This document shows, piece by piece, positions 24,702-33,280 of a stretch of 42,584 bases of DNA; position 1 is the stretch's first letter, and every line of letters starts with the position of its first letter. The position numbers and the translations under genes are program-made. The notes under the pieces were generated by a model. The model did not search any database. It was not told the origin of the DNA and saw nothing but the letters and a program-made list of their open reading frames with translations. This stretch comes from an uncultured Oscillospiraceae bacterium (GTDB taxonomy: Bacteria > Bacillota > Clostridia > Oscillospirales > Oscillospiraceae): positions 1 to 42,584 of the forward strand of contig CAKTHW010000004.1 in NCBI GenBank assembly GCA_934565425.1, read 5' to 3'.

Positions 24702-24839
24702 GGGGGTACCACCTTTCGTGTAAAATCCTCTTTTTCAGAGTAGATGTTCCCAGTATACCGCCGAGCGGAAGAAAAAAGCAAGGGGCAACTGTAAATGTTC
24801 CGTAAATTCGTATTTTCCGCCAGAAAAAGTTCCAGCGGT

Positions 24840-24868
24840 TTGACAGCGTTCGGCGCATAGGATATAAT
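24840..24868 (+). promoter_or_regulatory. Promoter of argS operon
   Basis: TTGACA (24840-24845), 17-base spacer, TATAAT (24863-24868), a consensus promoter. The leader of about 60 bases is too short for a T-box. Confidence 0.85.
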
Positions 24869-24933
24869 ATCTATTTAGTATGCCAGAATGAGAAATTTCC
24901 TGCACCTGTTGCAGTGGAAGGGAACGAGATATT

Positions 24934-26706
24934 ATGAAAAAAGTATTAGATCAGATCACCGCCGCCGTATCCGAAGCCTTTGAGAGCGCCGGCTTCGACC
25001 CCAAGCTGGGCAAATGTACCGTGTCCAACCGCCCCGACCTGTGCCAGTACCAGTGCAACGGCGCTATGGCCGGTGCAAAGCTGTACCATAAAGCACCCTT
25101 TATGATCGCCCAGCAGGTGGTGGACGTGCTGGCGTCCAATGAGATGTTCTCCAAGGTGGAGATGGTGCGCCCCGGCTTCATCAACCTGGATCTGAACCCG
25201 GACTTTTTGGGCAAGCTGCTCAATGAGCTGGAACAGGACCCCGACTGCGGTGTCGAGAAGGCGGAGCACCCCCTGTCCATCGTGGTGGACTACGGCGGCC
25301 CCAACGTGGCAAAGCCCCTGCACGTAGGCCACCTGCGCCCGGCCATCATCGGTGAGGCAGTCAAGCGCATCGCCCGGTTCATGGGTCACAACGTCATCGG
25401 CGACCCCCATCTGGGGGATTGGGGCCTGCAGATTGGCCTCATCATCGTGGAGCTGAAGCGCCGCCAGCCCGACCTGCCCTATTTTGACGCCAACATCACC
25501 GACGGCTACCCCGAGGAACCCCCCTTCACCATCACCGACCTGGAAGAGATCTATCCCTTCGCCTCCAAGGTCTCCAAGGAGGACGCCGCTTATAAGGAAG
25601 AAGCCCGTCAGGCCACCTATGAACTCCAGCAGGGTCGCCCCGGCTATCGCGCCCTGTGGAAGCACATCCTGAACGTGTCTGTCAACGACCTGAAGGAGAA
25701 CTACAAGAAGCTGGACGTGGACTTCGACATCTGGATGGGCGAGAGCGACTGTCAGGATCTCATCGCCCCCATGGTGGAGCAGATGAAGGCGGACGGTCAC
25801 GCCTATATCAGCGACGGCGCCCTGGTGGTGGACGTCCAGGAGGAGAGCGACACCCGCGAGGTGCCCCCCTGCATGGTGCTGAAATCCGACGGCGCCGCCC
25901 AGTACGAGACCACCGACCTTGCCACCATCGTCCAGCGGAAGGCGGACTTCGACCCCGACCGCATCATCTACGTGGTGGACAAGCGCCAGGAGCTGCATTT
26001 CGTGCGGGTGTTCCGCTGCGCCTATAAGACCGGCCTCATCGACAAGAATAAGTGCAGCCTGGAATTCGTGGGCTTCGGCACCATGAACGGCAAGGACGGC
26101 AAGCCCTTCAAGACCCGTGACGGCGGCGTCATGCGCCTGGAATACCTGCTGGGCAACGTCAGCGACGCCATCTATAAAAAGGTAGAGAGCAACGGCGGCA
26201 ACCTGACCGAAGCCGAGATGCGGGACATTGCAGACAAAGTGGGTCTGGCGGCCATCAAGTACGGCGACCTGTCCAACCAGCCCTACAAGGACTACATTTT
26301 CGACATCGACCGCTTCACCGCCTTTGAAGGCAACACCGGCCCCTATATCATGTACTCCATGGTGCGCATCAAGTCCATCTTGACCCGCTTCCAGGCAGCC
26401 TATCCCGACGCTGAGTTGGGCACCATCCTGCCGCCGGAGAGCAAGAAGGAGACCGACCTGGCGCTGGCCCTCTGCCGCTTCAACGAGGCCGTCGAGGAAG
26501 CCTACACCCAGAACGCACCCAACCGACTCTGCCACTATATCTACGACCTGGCCAACTGCCTGAACCAGTTCTACGGCGAACACAACATCATGAAGGAACC
26601 GGACGCCGCCAAGCAGGCCAGCTACGTCACCCTCATCCGCCTGGTGCTGCGGGTGCTGGAGACCTCCATCCATCTGCTGGGCTTCACCGCTCCGGATCGG
26701 ATGTAA
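24934..26706 (+). CDS. argS: Arginyl-tRNA synthetase
   Basis: 590 residues, class I synthetase. Seen: the Arg-specific N-terminal domain (residues 1-110), HIGH-type motif KPLHVGHLRPAIIGEAVKR near 123, the tRNA- and ATP-binding core (GDWGLQIGLIIVEL), the KMSK-equivalent region FGTMNGKDGKPFKTRDGG, and the C-terminal anticodon-binding helical domain (VRIKSILTRFQ through IHLLGFTAPDRM). Followed after 24 bases by the amidase gene. Confidence 0.97.
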   Translation: MKKVLDQITAAVSEAFESAGFDPKLGKCTVSNRPDLCQYQCNGAMAGAKLYHKAPFMIAQQVVDVLASNEMFSKVEMVRPGFINLDLNPDFLGKLLNELEQDPDCGVEKAEHPLSIVVDYGGPNVAKPLHVGHLRPAIIGEAVKRIARFMGHNVIGDPHLGDWGLQIGLIIVELKRRQPDLPYFDANITDGYPEEPPFTITDLEEIYPFASKVSKEDAAYKEEARQATYELQQGRPGYRALWKHILNVSVNDLKENYKKLDVDFDIWMGESDCQDLIAPMVEQMKADGHAYISDGALVVDVQEESDTREVPPCMVLKSDGAAQYETTDLATIVQRKADFDPDRIIYVVDKRQELHFVRVFRCAYKTGLIDKNKCSLEFVGFGTMNGKDGKPFKTRDGGVMRLEYLLGNVSDAIYKKVESNGGNLTEAEMRDIADKVGLAAIKYGDLSNQPYKDYIFDIDRFTAFEGNTGPYIMYSMVRIKSILTRFQAAYPDAELGTILPPESKKETDLALALCRFNEAVEEAYTQNAPNRLCHYIYDLANCLNQFYGEHNIMKEPDAAKQASYVTLIRLVLRVLETSIHLLGFTAPDRM

Positions 26707-26730
26707 GCCCAGCGGAAGGAATCCGAGTGC

Positions 26731-27528
26731 ATGAAGAATACCGGGAAACGAGAAAAGAATCCGGAACTGAACCATGGGGGACGGGTAGTCGCCCTCATCC
26801 TGGCCTTTTTGGTGGTGCTGGCCATCCTGCCCCAGGTGCGGCAGGGGAATGGCGCGTCGTCGGTGGAACCTGCCCAGAGCGTGCCCGTCTCCGCTGTCCA
26901 GAACGAACCTGCGGAGACGAAACAGGAGGCGCCCCGCTTCACCGTCTGCCTGGACCCTGGCCACGGCGGCAACGACAGCGGCTGTGTGTCCGGCAAGCGG
27001 CATGAGAGCGACGACGTGCTGATGATGGCCAAGCTGGTCAAGCAGTACCTGGAGCAGGAGAACGTCCAGGTGATCCTGACCCGCACCGAGGACAAGTACG
27101 TGGAGCTGCGCGAGCGGGCTCAATGCGCCAACCAGGCAAACGCGGACTACTTCGTCTCCATCCACCGCAACCTGAACCCCTTAGGCTGCGGCGTGGAGAC
27201 CTGGACCCGGGCGGACTACAGCAAGGAGTCCAACGCCCTGGCCAAGGCCATTCAGAAACGGCTGGTCAAGGTGGGGGTCCAGCAGGATCGTGGAGTCAAG
27301 CACGGCACCCAGGAGAGCGCCTCCTCCAGCTACTACGTCCTGCGCAGGACCAAGATGCCCGGCGTCCTCATCGAGCTGGGGTTCATCGACAACCAGAAGG
27401 ACAACCAGCTATTGGACAAGCACAAAAAGGGGTACGCCAAAGCCATCGCCAAGGGGATCATCCAGACCTATGAGAACTACCACGGCGAGAAGGCAAAGAG
27501 CACGAAAGAGAACACAAAATCCAAGTAA
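26731..27528 (+). CDS. N-acetylmuramoyl-L-alanine amidase (Amidase_3), membrane-anchored
   Basis: 265 residues. Cleaves the amide bond between MurNAc and the peptide in peptidoglycan, outside the membrane. Seen: a membrane anchor at about 18-36 (VVALILAFLVVLAILPQV), a short linker, then the zinc amidase with ligands in LDPGHGGNDSG, ESDDVLMMAKLV, SIHRN and the catalytic Glu in VLIELGFIDN. The C-terminal tail is Lys-rich. Length is minimal for the family. Possible roles are cell separation, or spore cortex work in this spore former. A weak terminator follows. Confidence 0.93.
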   Translation: MKNTGKREKNPELNHGGRVVALILAFLVVLAILPQVRQGNGASSVEPAQSVPVSAVQNEPAETKQEAPRFTVCLDPGHGGNDSGCVSGKRHESDDVLMMAKLVKQYLEQENVQVILTRTEDKYVELRERAQCANQANADYFVSIHRNLNPLGCGVETWTRADYSKESNALAKAIQKRLVKVGVQQDRGVKHGTQESASSSYYVLRRTKMPGVLIELGFIDNQKDNQLLDKHKKGYAKAIAKGIIQTYENYHGEKAKSTKENTKSK

Positions 27529-27538
27529 AACGCCAAAA

Positions 27539-27567
27539 CTCCTGTTCAGCACTGGACAGGAGCTTTT
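27539..27567 (+). terminator. Probable terminator after the amidase gene
   Basis: CTCCTGTTCAG/CTGGACAGGAG stem followed by only four T residues, so it may be partial, allowing readthrough into polA. Confidence 0.55.
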
Positions 27568-27645
27568 GCCTATCCGTCCCGCGCCCACCTGCGTGGCGTG
27601 GGGGAGAGGATTGGGATACGGACGCAGGAAAGCGAGGATACAAGG

Positions 27646-30306
27646 ATGAAATTGATGGTATTGGACGGGAACTCGATCGTCAACCGCGCCTTTTACGGGG
27701 TACGGCTGCTCTCCACCCGGGATGGACTGTACACCAACGCCCTCTTCGGCTTCTTGAACATTTTGCAGAAGCTCACCAACGACGAACAGCCGGACGCCCT
27801 CTGCGTGGCCTTCGACCGAAAAGCCCCCACCTTCCGCCACCTGGCCTACGAGGGCTACAAGGCCAAGCGCCACGCTATGCCGGAGGAGCTGGCCATGCAG
27901 ATGCCGGTCTTGAAGGAAATCTTGGCCGCCATGCGCATCCCCACCTACGAGCTGGACGGCTGGGAGGCAGACGACCTGCTGGGCACCATCTCCCGTGCCT
28001 GTGAGCAGAAGGGATGGGACTGCGTCATCGTCACCGGCGACAAGGACTCCCTCCAGCTGGTCACCGACCACACCACCGTGAACCTGGTCACCTCCAGCCG
28101 CGGTCAGACCACCGTGAAGCAGGTGACTCCGGCGGTGTTTGAGGAGGAGTACGGCTTCGAGCCCATCAAGATGATCGACCTGAAGGGTCTGTGGGGGGAC
28201 ACCTCCGACCAGATCCCCGGCGTGAAGGGCATCGGCGAGAAGACCGCCAAGAGCCTCATCCAGCAGTACGGCACCATTGCGGAGATTTACGAAAAGCTGG
28301 ACGACCTGGACCTGAAACCGGCCGTGCGCAAAAAGCTCACCGAGGGACGGGAGCAGGCAGAGATGTCCTACGACCTGGCACGCATCCGCTGTGACGCGCC
28401 GATCGCATTTCAGCCGGAGGACGCCGTTTGCCGGGAGGCCGACCGGGACGCCCTGTACCAGCTGTTCTTGAAGCTGGAGTTCAACCAGTTCATCCAGCGC
28501 TACGGCCTGTCGCCCACCGAATCCGGCGCACAGCCGGAGGAAACGGTGGAGGGCGCGTGCCAGATGGAGCTGGTCACCGACCCGGCTCGCCTGGAACAGC
28601 TGCTGACCCTGTGGCAGGACGCCCCGTGGGTGTCCGTGCTGGCCCTGCCTGACTTGCAGGGTCTGGCCGTGGACGGCGTGGAGGAGGACGAGGTCTCCAT
28701 CGGCGCGGTCATCCTGCCTGACCGGGTGGGAGCGGACGCATACCGGCACTGTTTGGAGGTGTTGTTCTCGGATAAGGTCACCAAGGTCACCCACCAGGTG
28801 AAGGAGCTGATGGAGGACTTGCTGGCGGAGAGCCTGTCCACCGACGGCTTCCGCTTCGACACCGCCCTGGGAGCGTACCTGCTGGCGCCCACCGATGGCA
28901 GCTACGCCATGGAAAAGCTGAGCGTCAAATGGCTGGGCTTCGAGCTGCCCGCTGAGCAGACCTTCCTGGCCGAGGATGCCTTCCCGCCTCTGGAGGAACC
29001 GATCGAGGCCATGACCGCCATGCTCCGCCACACCGCCGCCATCGGCGCGCTGTACGAGAAGATGTGGCCGGAGCTGGAAGCCCAGGGGCTGACCGAGCTG
29101 CTGAACACGGTGGAACTGCCCCTCTGCCCGGTGCTGGCAGAGATGGAGCAGAGCGGTTTCCGCATCGACCGGGAGGCGCTGACCCAGTTCGGTGAAATGC
29201 TGGCCAAGGGCATCGATGGCTGCCGGGACAGCATCTATGACCTGGCAGGGGAGGAGTTCAACATCAACTCCACCAAGCAGCTGGGCGAGATCTTGTTCGA
29301 CAAGCTGGGGTTACCCGCCTACAAGAAGACCAAGCGGGGGTATTCCACCAACGCCGAGGTGCTGGAAAAGCTCCGCTGGCAGCACCCCATCGTGGAGCAG
29401 ATTTTGGAGTACCGCCAGCTGGCCAAGCTGAAATCCACCTACGTGGACGGCCTGACCAAGGTCATCGGCCCGGACAGCCGCATCCACACCAGCTTCCAGA
29501 ACACCGTCACCGCCACCGGCCGCCTGTCCTCTACGGAACCGAATTTGCAGAACATCCCCGTCCGCACGCCTTTGGGGGCAGAGATGCGCAAGATGTTCAT
29601 CGCCGGCCCCGGCAACGTGCTGGTGGACGCCGACTACTCCCAGATCGAGCTGCGCCTGTTGGCCCACATCGCCCAGGACAAAGTGATGCTGGAGGGCTTC
29701 CGGACGGGGGCGGACATCCACACCATGACCGCCGCCCAGGTCTTCGGCGTGCCGGAGGAATTGGTGACCAAACAGATGCGTTCGTCGGCCAAAGCGGTGA
29801 ATTTCGGCATCGTTTACGGCATTTCCGAGTTCTCTCTGGCCAAGGATATCGGCGTCAGCCGGGCGGAAGCGAAGGATTATATGGAGCGCTATTTTGCCAC
29901 CTACGCCGGTGTCCGAGAGTACCAGAAACGCATCGTGGAGCAGGCCAAAGCGGACGGCTACGTGTCCACCCTCATGGGGCGCCGCCGGGAGATTCCGGAG
30001 CTGAAGGACTCCAACCGGATGAAGCGGATGTTCGGCGAGCGGGTGGCACTGAATATGCCCATCCAGGGCACCGCGGCGGACATCATCAAGCTGGCCATGA
30101 TCCGGGTCCAGGCTCGTCTGAAAGCAGAGGGCTTGCAGGGGCGCCTGGTACTCCAGGTACACGACGAACTGATCGTAGAGTGTCCGGAATCCGAGGGCGA
30201 GACCGTGGCCAAGCTCCTGGAAGAGGAGATGGAGCAGGTGGTCTCCCTGGACGTGAAATTGGAGGCGGAAGCCCACGTGGGACACAGCTGGGCAGACGCC
30301 CATTGA
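27646..30306 (+). CDS. polA: DNA polymerase I
   Basis: 886 residues. Seen: the 5'-3' exonuclease domain (LMVLDGNSIVNRAFYG, EADDLLGTISRACEQ, VTGDKDSLQLV, IPGVKGIGEKTAKSL), a middle domain without the DxE motif of proofreading exonuclease, as usual in Firmicutes, and the polymerase domain with motif A (VLVDADYSQIELRLLAHIA), O-helix (RSSAKAVNFGIVYGI) and motif C (LVLQVHDELIVE). The start at 27646 is at the conserved MKLMVLDGNS; the in-frame ATG... region further upstream is the preceding leader. Followed by rimI after 12 bases. Confidence 0.97.
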   Translation: MKLMVLDGNSIVNRAFYGVRLLSTRDGLYTNALFGFLNILQKLTNDEQPDALCVAFDRKAPTFRHLAYEGYKAKRHAMPEELAMQMPVLKEILAAMRIPTYELDGWEADDLLGTISRACEQKGWDCVIVTGDKDSLQLVTDHTTVNLVTSSRGQTTVKQVTPAVFEEEYGFEPIKMIDLKGLWGDTSDQIPGVKGIGEKTAKSLIQQYGTIAEIYEKLDDLDLKPAVRKKLTEGREQAEMSYDLARIRCDAPIAFQPEDAVCREADRDALYQLFLKLEFNQFIQRYGLSPTESGAQPEETVEGACQMELVTDPARLEQLLTLWQDAPWVSVLALPDLQGLAVDGVEEDEVSIGAVILPDRVGADAYRHCLEVLFSDKVTKVTHQVKELMEDLLAESLSTDGFRFDTALGAYLLAPTDGSYAMEKLSVKWLGFELPAEQTFLAEDAFPPLEEPIEAMTAMLRHTAAIGALYEKMWPELEAQGLTELLNTVELPLCPVLAEMEQSGFRIDREALTQFGEMLAKGIDGCRDSIYDLAGEEFNINSTKQLGEILFDKLGLPAYKKTKRGYSTNAEVLEKLRWQHPIVEQILEYRQLAKLKSTYVDGLTKVIGPDSRIHTSFQNTVTATGRLSSTEPNLQNIPVRTPLGAEMRKMFIAGPGNVLVDADYSQIELRLLAHIAQDKVMLEGFRTGADIHTMTAAQVFGVPEELVTKQMRSSAKAVNFGIVYGISEFSLAKDIGVSRAEAKDYMERYFATYAGVREYQKRIVEQAKADGYVSTLMGRRREIPELKDSNRMKRMFGERVALNMPIQGTAADIIKLAMIRVQARLKAEGLQGRLVLQVHDELIVECPESEGETVAKLLEEEMEQVVSLDVKLEAEAHVGHSWADAH

Positions 30307-30318
30307 GGAGGAGAACCC

Positions 30319-30813
30319 ATGAGTGAACAGAAACAGGCGGCCAGCTATCAGCTGGTGCCCATGACGATAGAGTTGATCCCGCAGATTGCGGAGCTGGAGC
30401 GGCTGTGCTTCTCCAAGCCCTGGAGCGAGCAGATGCTGGCGGAGGAGCTGGACAACCCCACCGCCTCCTTTATCGTAGCCGTGGGGGACAACGGCCAGGT
30501 GCTGGGCTATGCCGGCATCTCGGTCATTGCCGGCGAGGGCTATATCGACAACGTGGCCGTCCGGGAGGAGTACCGGCGGCAGGGCATCGCCCAGGCGCTG
30601 TTGGATGTCTTTTTGCGCTTCGGCAAGGCTCACCAGTTGGCCTTTTTGACCCTGGAAGTCCGGGCGTCCAACGACCCGGCCAAGCAGCTGTATATGAAGC
30701 ACGGCTTCGAGCAGGTGGGGCGTCGGAAGGACTATTACGACGAGCCGAACGAGGATGCCATCATCATGACCAAGTATTTTCAGGCCGAACAGCCTGACGA
30801 AAATGACGAATAA
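30319..30813 (+). CDS. rimI: Ribosomal protein S18-alanine N-acetyltransferase
   Basis: 164 residues, GNAT fold. Seen: an N-terminal Met-Thr-Ile-Glu-type start (PMTIELIPQIAELERLCFSK), the acetyl-CoA loop VREEYRRQGIAQALL near 82-96, and the RimI-typical C-terminal NDPAKQLYMKHGFEQVGRRK with YYDEPNEDAIIM. Lies between polA and tsaD; RimI adjacent to TsaD is a classic gene order. AGGAGG upstream of the start. Confidence 0.92.
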   Translation: MSEQKQAASYQLVPMTIELIPQIAELERLCFSKPWSEQMLAEELDNPTASFIVAVGDNGQVLGYAGISVIAGEGYIDNVAVREEYRRQGIAQALLDVFLRFGKAHQLAFLTLEVRASNDPAKQLYMKHGFEQVGRRKDYYDEPNEDAIIMTKYFQAEQPDENDE

Positions 30814-30825
30814 GGAGTGTTTTCC

Positions 30826-31839
30826 TTGAATATTCTTGCAGTAGAATCCTCCTGTGACGAGACCGCCGTAGCCGTCGTCCGAGATGGCCGCACCGTCCTG
30901 GCGGACGCCATCGCCTCCCAGGTGGATATGCACACCATCTACGGCGGCGTGGTGCCCGAGATCGCCTCCCGGAAGCACTTGGAAGCCATCTACGGCCTGG
31001 CCGACCAGGCGTTGGAGCAGGCAGGCGTGACCCGGAAGGACATCGACGCCGTGGCCTGCACCTATGCGCCGGGGCTGATCGGAGCGGTGCTGGTGGGGGT
31101 CAATTTTGCCAAGAGCGCCGCCTATGGCCTGGGCGTGCCCCTCATCCCTGTCCACCACGTCCGAGGCCATATCGCCGCCAATTACATCACCCACCCCGAC
31201 CTGGAACCGCCCTTCCTCTGCCTCTGCGTCTCCGGCGGCAACACCCTCATCGTGGACGTCCAGGACTACACCAAAATGGAGCTGCTGGGCGCTACCAGAG
31301 ATGACGCAGCCGGCGAATGCTTCGACAAAGTGGCGCGCGTGCTGGGCATCGGCTACCCCGGCGGCGGTCCCATGGACCGGCTGGCCCAGGGAGGCGACGA
31401 GAAGAAGTACCAGCTGCCCCGGGCCAAAGTGGACGGCGCGCCCTTGGACTTCTCCTTCTCCGGCCTGAAAACGGCGGCGCTGAACCTCATCCACAACGCC
31501 GAGCAGAAGAAGGAGCCCCTGGATCTGCCCTCCTTCGCCGCCTCTTTCTCCCGTGCTGTGGCGGACGAGCTGGTGCCCCGTGCCATGGAAGCGGCGGAGC
31601 AGTGCGGCCGCACCAAGATCGCCGCGGCCGGCGGTGTGGCAGCCAACTCCAAGATTCGTGCGGAGCTGGAACGCGCCTGCCGCATCAGCGGCAAACAGCT
31701 CTACCTGCCCAAGCTCTCCCTGTGCGGTGACAACGGCGCCATGATCGGTTGTCAGGCTTATTATGAGTACCTGGCTGGCCGACGAGGGGATTGGACGCTG
31801 AACGGGTACGCCAATCGAGATATTGGGTTGGATGCTTGA
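30826..31839 (+). CDS. tsaD: tRNA N6-adenosine threonylcarbamoyltransferase
   Basis: 337 residues. Catalyses the last step of t6A37 formation in tRNAs decoding ANN codons, with TsaB and TsaE. Seen: ILAVESSCDETAVAVVRDG at the N-terminus, the metal-binding HHVRGHIAANY, SGGNTLIV, the signature GECFDKVARVLGIGYPGGG, GLKTAALN, and the C-terminal CGDNGAMIGC. The start is the TTG at 30826 with AAGGAG 8 bases upstream; an earlier GTG is inside that ribosome binding site. tsaB and tsaE are not in the window. Four codons after the start the frame reads as in other TsaD proteins. Confidence 0.95.
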   Translation: MNILAVESSCDETAVAVVRDGRTVLADAIASQVDMHTIYGGVVPEIASRKHLEAIYGLADQALEQAGVTRKDIDAVACTYAPGLIGAVLVGVNFAKSAAYGLGVPLIPVHHVRGHIAANYITHPDLEPPFLCLCVSGGNTLIVDVQDYTKMELLGATRDDAAGECFDKVARVLGIGYPGGGPMDRLAQGGDEKKYQLPRAKVDGAPLDFSFSGLKTAALNLIHNAEQKKEPLDLPSFAASFSRAVADELVPRAMEAAEQCGRTKIAAAGGVAANSKIRAELERACRISGKQLYLPKLSLCGDNGAMIGCQAYYEYLAGRRGDWTLNGYANRDIGLDA

Positions 31840-32197
31840 ACTGTCCGTGGTAAGTGGACAAAGCTGGAGCGTAGAACTGTGTTGAATTTATGTAAATGAC
31901 GCAATAGTGGCAGTACAGTGTCCTATTGCAGTTGTGTGAAAAGATGTGGAGAAAGTGGATAACTCCCCATGGAAAACCGGGAAATCCACAGGAGAAAATC
32001 CGCAGTGAGTTGTGGATAACCGATTGCGGACTGTCAGGAAGAAAAATTATGAAAACAAAGACGTGAAATGTCGAGGTTTGAGAAACGGGAAAATCTACGG
32101 AGAACCGGTATTTTTTCAGACGGAATCCAGTGATGCTCTCTGCAAAATGTCCACGATTGAAATACAGCGCGAGACGGCACAAGATGGAAAAAAGGGA
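31840..32197 (+). other. Gene-free interval with a cluster of DnaA-box-like sites
   Basis: 358 bases without a plausible gene. The same-strand sites AGTGGACAA (31853), TGTGGAGAA (31945), AGTGGATAA (31954) and TGTGGATAA (32011-32019) are all close to the DnaA box TGTGGATAA; the last is a perfect match. An AAATCCACA (31982) lies in the opposite direction. No clear terminator for tsaD is visible. Confidence 0.45.
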
Positions 32198-32226
32198 TTG
32201 ACGCGGCGACTGAAATGTGGTAATAT
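32198..32226 (+). promoter_or_regulatory. Promoter of tRNA-Thr
   Basis: TTGACG (32198-32203), 17-base spacer, TAATAT (32221-32226). Confidence 0.75.
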
Positions 32227-32241
32227 AGCTCTATGCTATGT

Positions 32242-32317
32242 GCTACTGTGGCTCAGTCGGTAGAGCAGCTGATTCGTAATCAGCAGGTCGCCGGTTCAAA
32301 TCCGGCCAGTAGCTCCA
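32242..32317 (+). tRNA. tRNA-Thr (anticodon CGT)
   Basis: 76 bases folding as a full cloverleaf: acceptor GCTACTG/CAGTAGC, D-stem GCTC/GAGC, anticodon stem GCTGA/TCAGC with loop TTCGTAA (anticodon CGT), T-stem GCCGG/CCGGC with loop TTCAAAT, discriminator T and encoded CCA. It reads ACG codons. Confidence 0.97.
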
Positions 32318-32322
32318 CGTTA

Positions 32323-32357
32323 AACGCTCGATTCCGGTTGGAATCGAGCGTTTTCCA
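32323..32357 (+). terminator. Terminator of tRNA-Thr
   Basis: AACGCTCGATTCC/GGAATCGAGCGTT stem (13 bp) with a GGTT loop and four T residues; the sequence right after contains TTTTCCACA, another DnaA-box-like word. Confidence 0.9.
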
Positions 32358-32449
32358 CATTAGGATGAATTACGTTTCCTGGTCGATCGCGCGGCAAAAT
32401 AAATCGCCGGGATGGTGTGAATGAGCTTATTACGAAAAGGAATAACTAC

Positions 32450-32758
32450 ATGGATTTTGAAGAACGATGCGAAACACTACTCGGCAAGCAAGTGCGTATT
32501 ACCTTCCGAGACGGCAGTCCACCGATGGTGGGCACGTGCGTTGGCTACACCCGCGCGGTCGACAACGAACCGGAGATTGCCGAGATTGACATAGATACAG
32601 GCGTAGCAGGCGTTTACTATGGCTTGATGGAAAATGAGATAGAATCCATAGAAGAACTGCCAGAGCAAGTCAATGAAGACAAGGAGGCAATGAGCAGTGA
32701 AAGGCATGAAGCTGGAGCATCTGCAGGAGCTGGAGGAAGCGGTGAATCTGCATCTTGA
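32450..32758 (+). CDS. Unknown small protein, possibly SH3/Sm-like barrel
   Basis: 102 residues. The first 70 have an alternating beta pattern (LLGKQVRITFRDGSPPMVGT, then AEIDIDTGVAGVYYGLMENE, then IESIEEL) reminiscent of small Sm-like or SH3-like barrels; this is a fold guess, not a family match. The last 25 residues (Gly/Ala/Ser-rich) are read from the same DNA as the start of the next gene, in another frame (62-base overlap), and may be an accidental extension. Start with AAAGGA 9 bases upstream; alternative starts upstream lack an RBS. Confidence 0.6.
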   Translation: MDFEERCETLLGKQVRITFRDGSPPMVGTCVGYTRAVDNEPEIAEIDIDTGVAGVYYGLMENEIESIEELPEQVNEDKEAMSSERHEAGASAGAGGSGESAS

Positions 32759-32930
32759 TATTGTGTTTTATTTAGACGGGACGATGTACAACATTTCGTG
32801 GAGAAACCATCGCCCGTTTATCTGCACCTGTCCGGACGGCGATGCTGAGTTCTATGAGAACGCAGAAGCGCTTATTCGAGGCAAGGAGTTGGACAAGCGG
32901 TGGAGGGATATGGACATTCAGTCCATGTAA
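32697..32930 (+). CDS. Unknown small protein, first of a tandem paralogue pair
   Basis: 77 residues. GTG start with AAGGAGG 9 bases upstream. Seen: LEHLQELEEAVNLHLDIVFY, then LDGTMYNISWRNHRPFICTC, PDGDAEFYENAEALIRG and WRDMDIQSM at the end. It is clearly homologous to the gene at 32958 (shared pattern L-D-I-FxL-G-xxYNIS, PFI-C-PDGD-YE, WRD-DI-M). Function unknown. Overlaps the preceding gene. Confidence 0.7.
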   Translation: MKGMKLEHLQELEEAVNLHLDIVFYLDGTMYNISWRNHRPFICTCPDGDAEFYENAEALIRGKELDKRWRDMDIQSM

Positions 32931-32957
32931 TAACACTGCTAAGAGGAGGAAAGGAAA

Positions 32958-33203
32958 GTGGATTGCGCAAAACTGGTCAGTCTTGAGGAGTTGGTCTGGG
33001 CCATTGATATCGGACTGGACATTGAATTCTTTCTTCACGGAGTTCGATATAATATCTCAACGGATGGAACGCCCTTTATCGCGGTTTGTCCGGACGGTGA
33101 TGGCGACTATTACGAGGACGGGACGACATTGGTCACAGCGCATAAGATCAATGACGTGCCCTTGAAGGAACAGTGGAGGGACATAGATATTTGGGTGATG
33201 TAA
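32958..33203 (+). CDS. Unknown small protein, second of a tandem paralogue pair
   Basis: 81 residues, GTG start with GGAGGAAAGGA upstream. Shows SLEELVWAIDIGLDIEFFLH, GVRYNISTDGTPFIAVCPDG, and ends KEQWRDIDIWVM, matching the previous gene over its length. Acidic, no membrane helix, with a conserved CPDGD core. The tandem copies next to a tRNA suggest a small accessory locus. Function unknown. Confidence 0.7.
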   Translation: MDCAKLVSLEELVWAIDIGLDIEFFLHGVRYNISTDGTPFIAVCPDGDGDYYEDGTTLVTAHKINDVPLKEQWRDIDIWVM

Positions 33204-33236
33204 CGCACCCAAGCCACACAAACACTACACCAAGAA

Positions 33237-33263
33237 AAAGACCGCTCAAACCGAGCGGTCTTT
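33237..33263. terminator. Terminator between converging genes
   Basis: AAAGACCGCTC/GAGCGGTCTTT stem with an AAACC loop; A and T runs on either side allow use in both directions. Confidence 0.85.
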
Positions 33264-33280
33264 CTCATCCCTACAGCCGG

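Noticed and set aside
24869..24933. T-box riboswitch before argS
   Set aside because: The leader is about 60 bases and lacks the T-box sequence.
27646..30306. Loss of proofreading residues in DNA polymerase I as a novelty
   Set aside because: A degenerate 3'-5' exonuclease domain is usual in Firmicutes PolA.
24946..31494. Very long minus-strand frames (739, 540 and 727 codons)
   Set aside because: They mirror argS, the amidase, polA, rimI and tsaD and show no domain.
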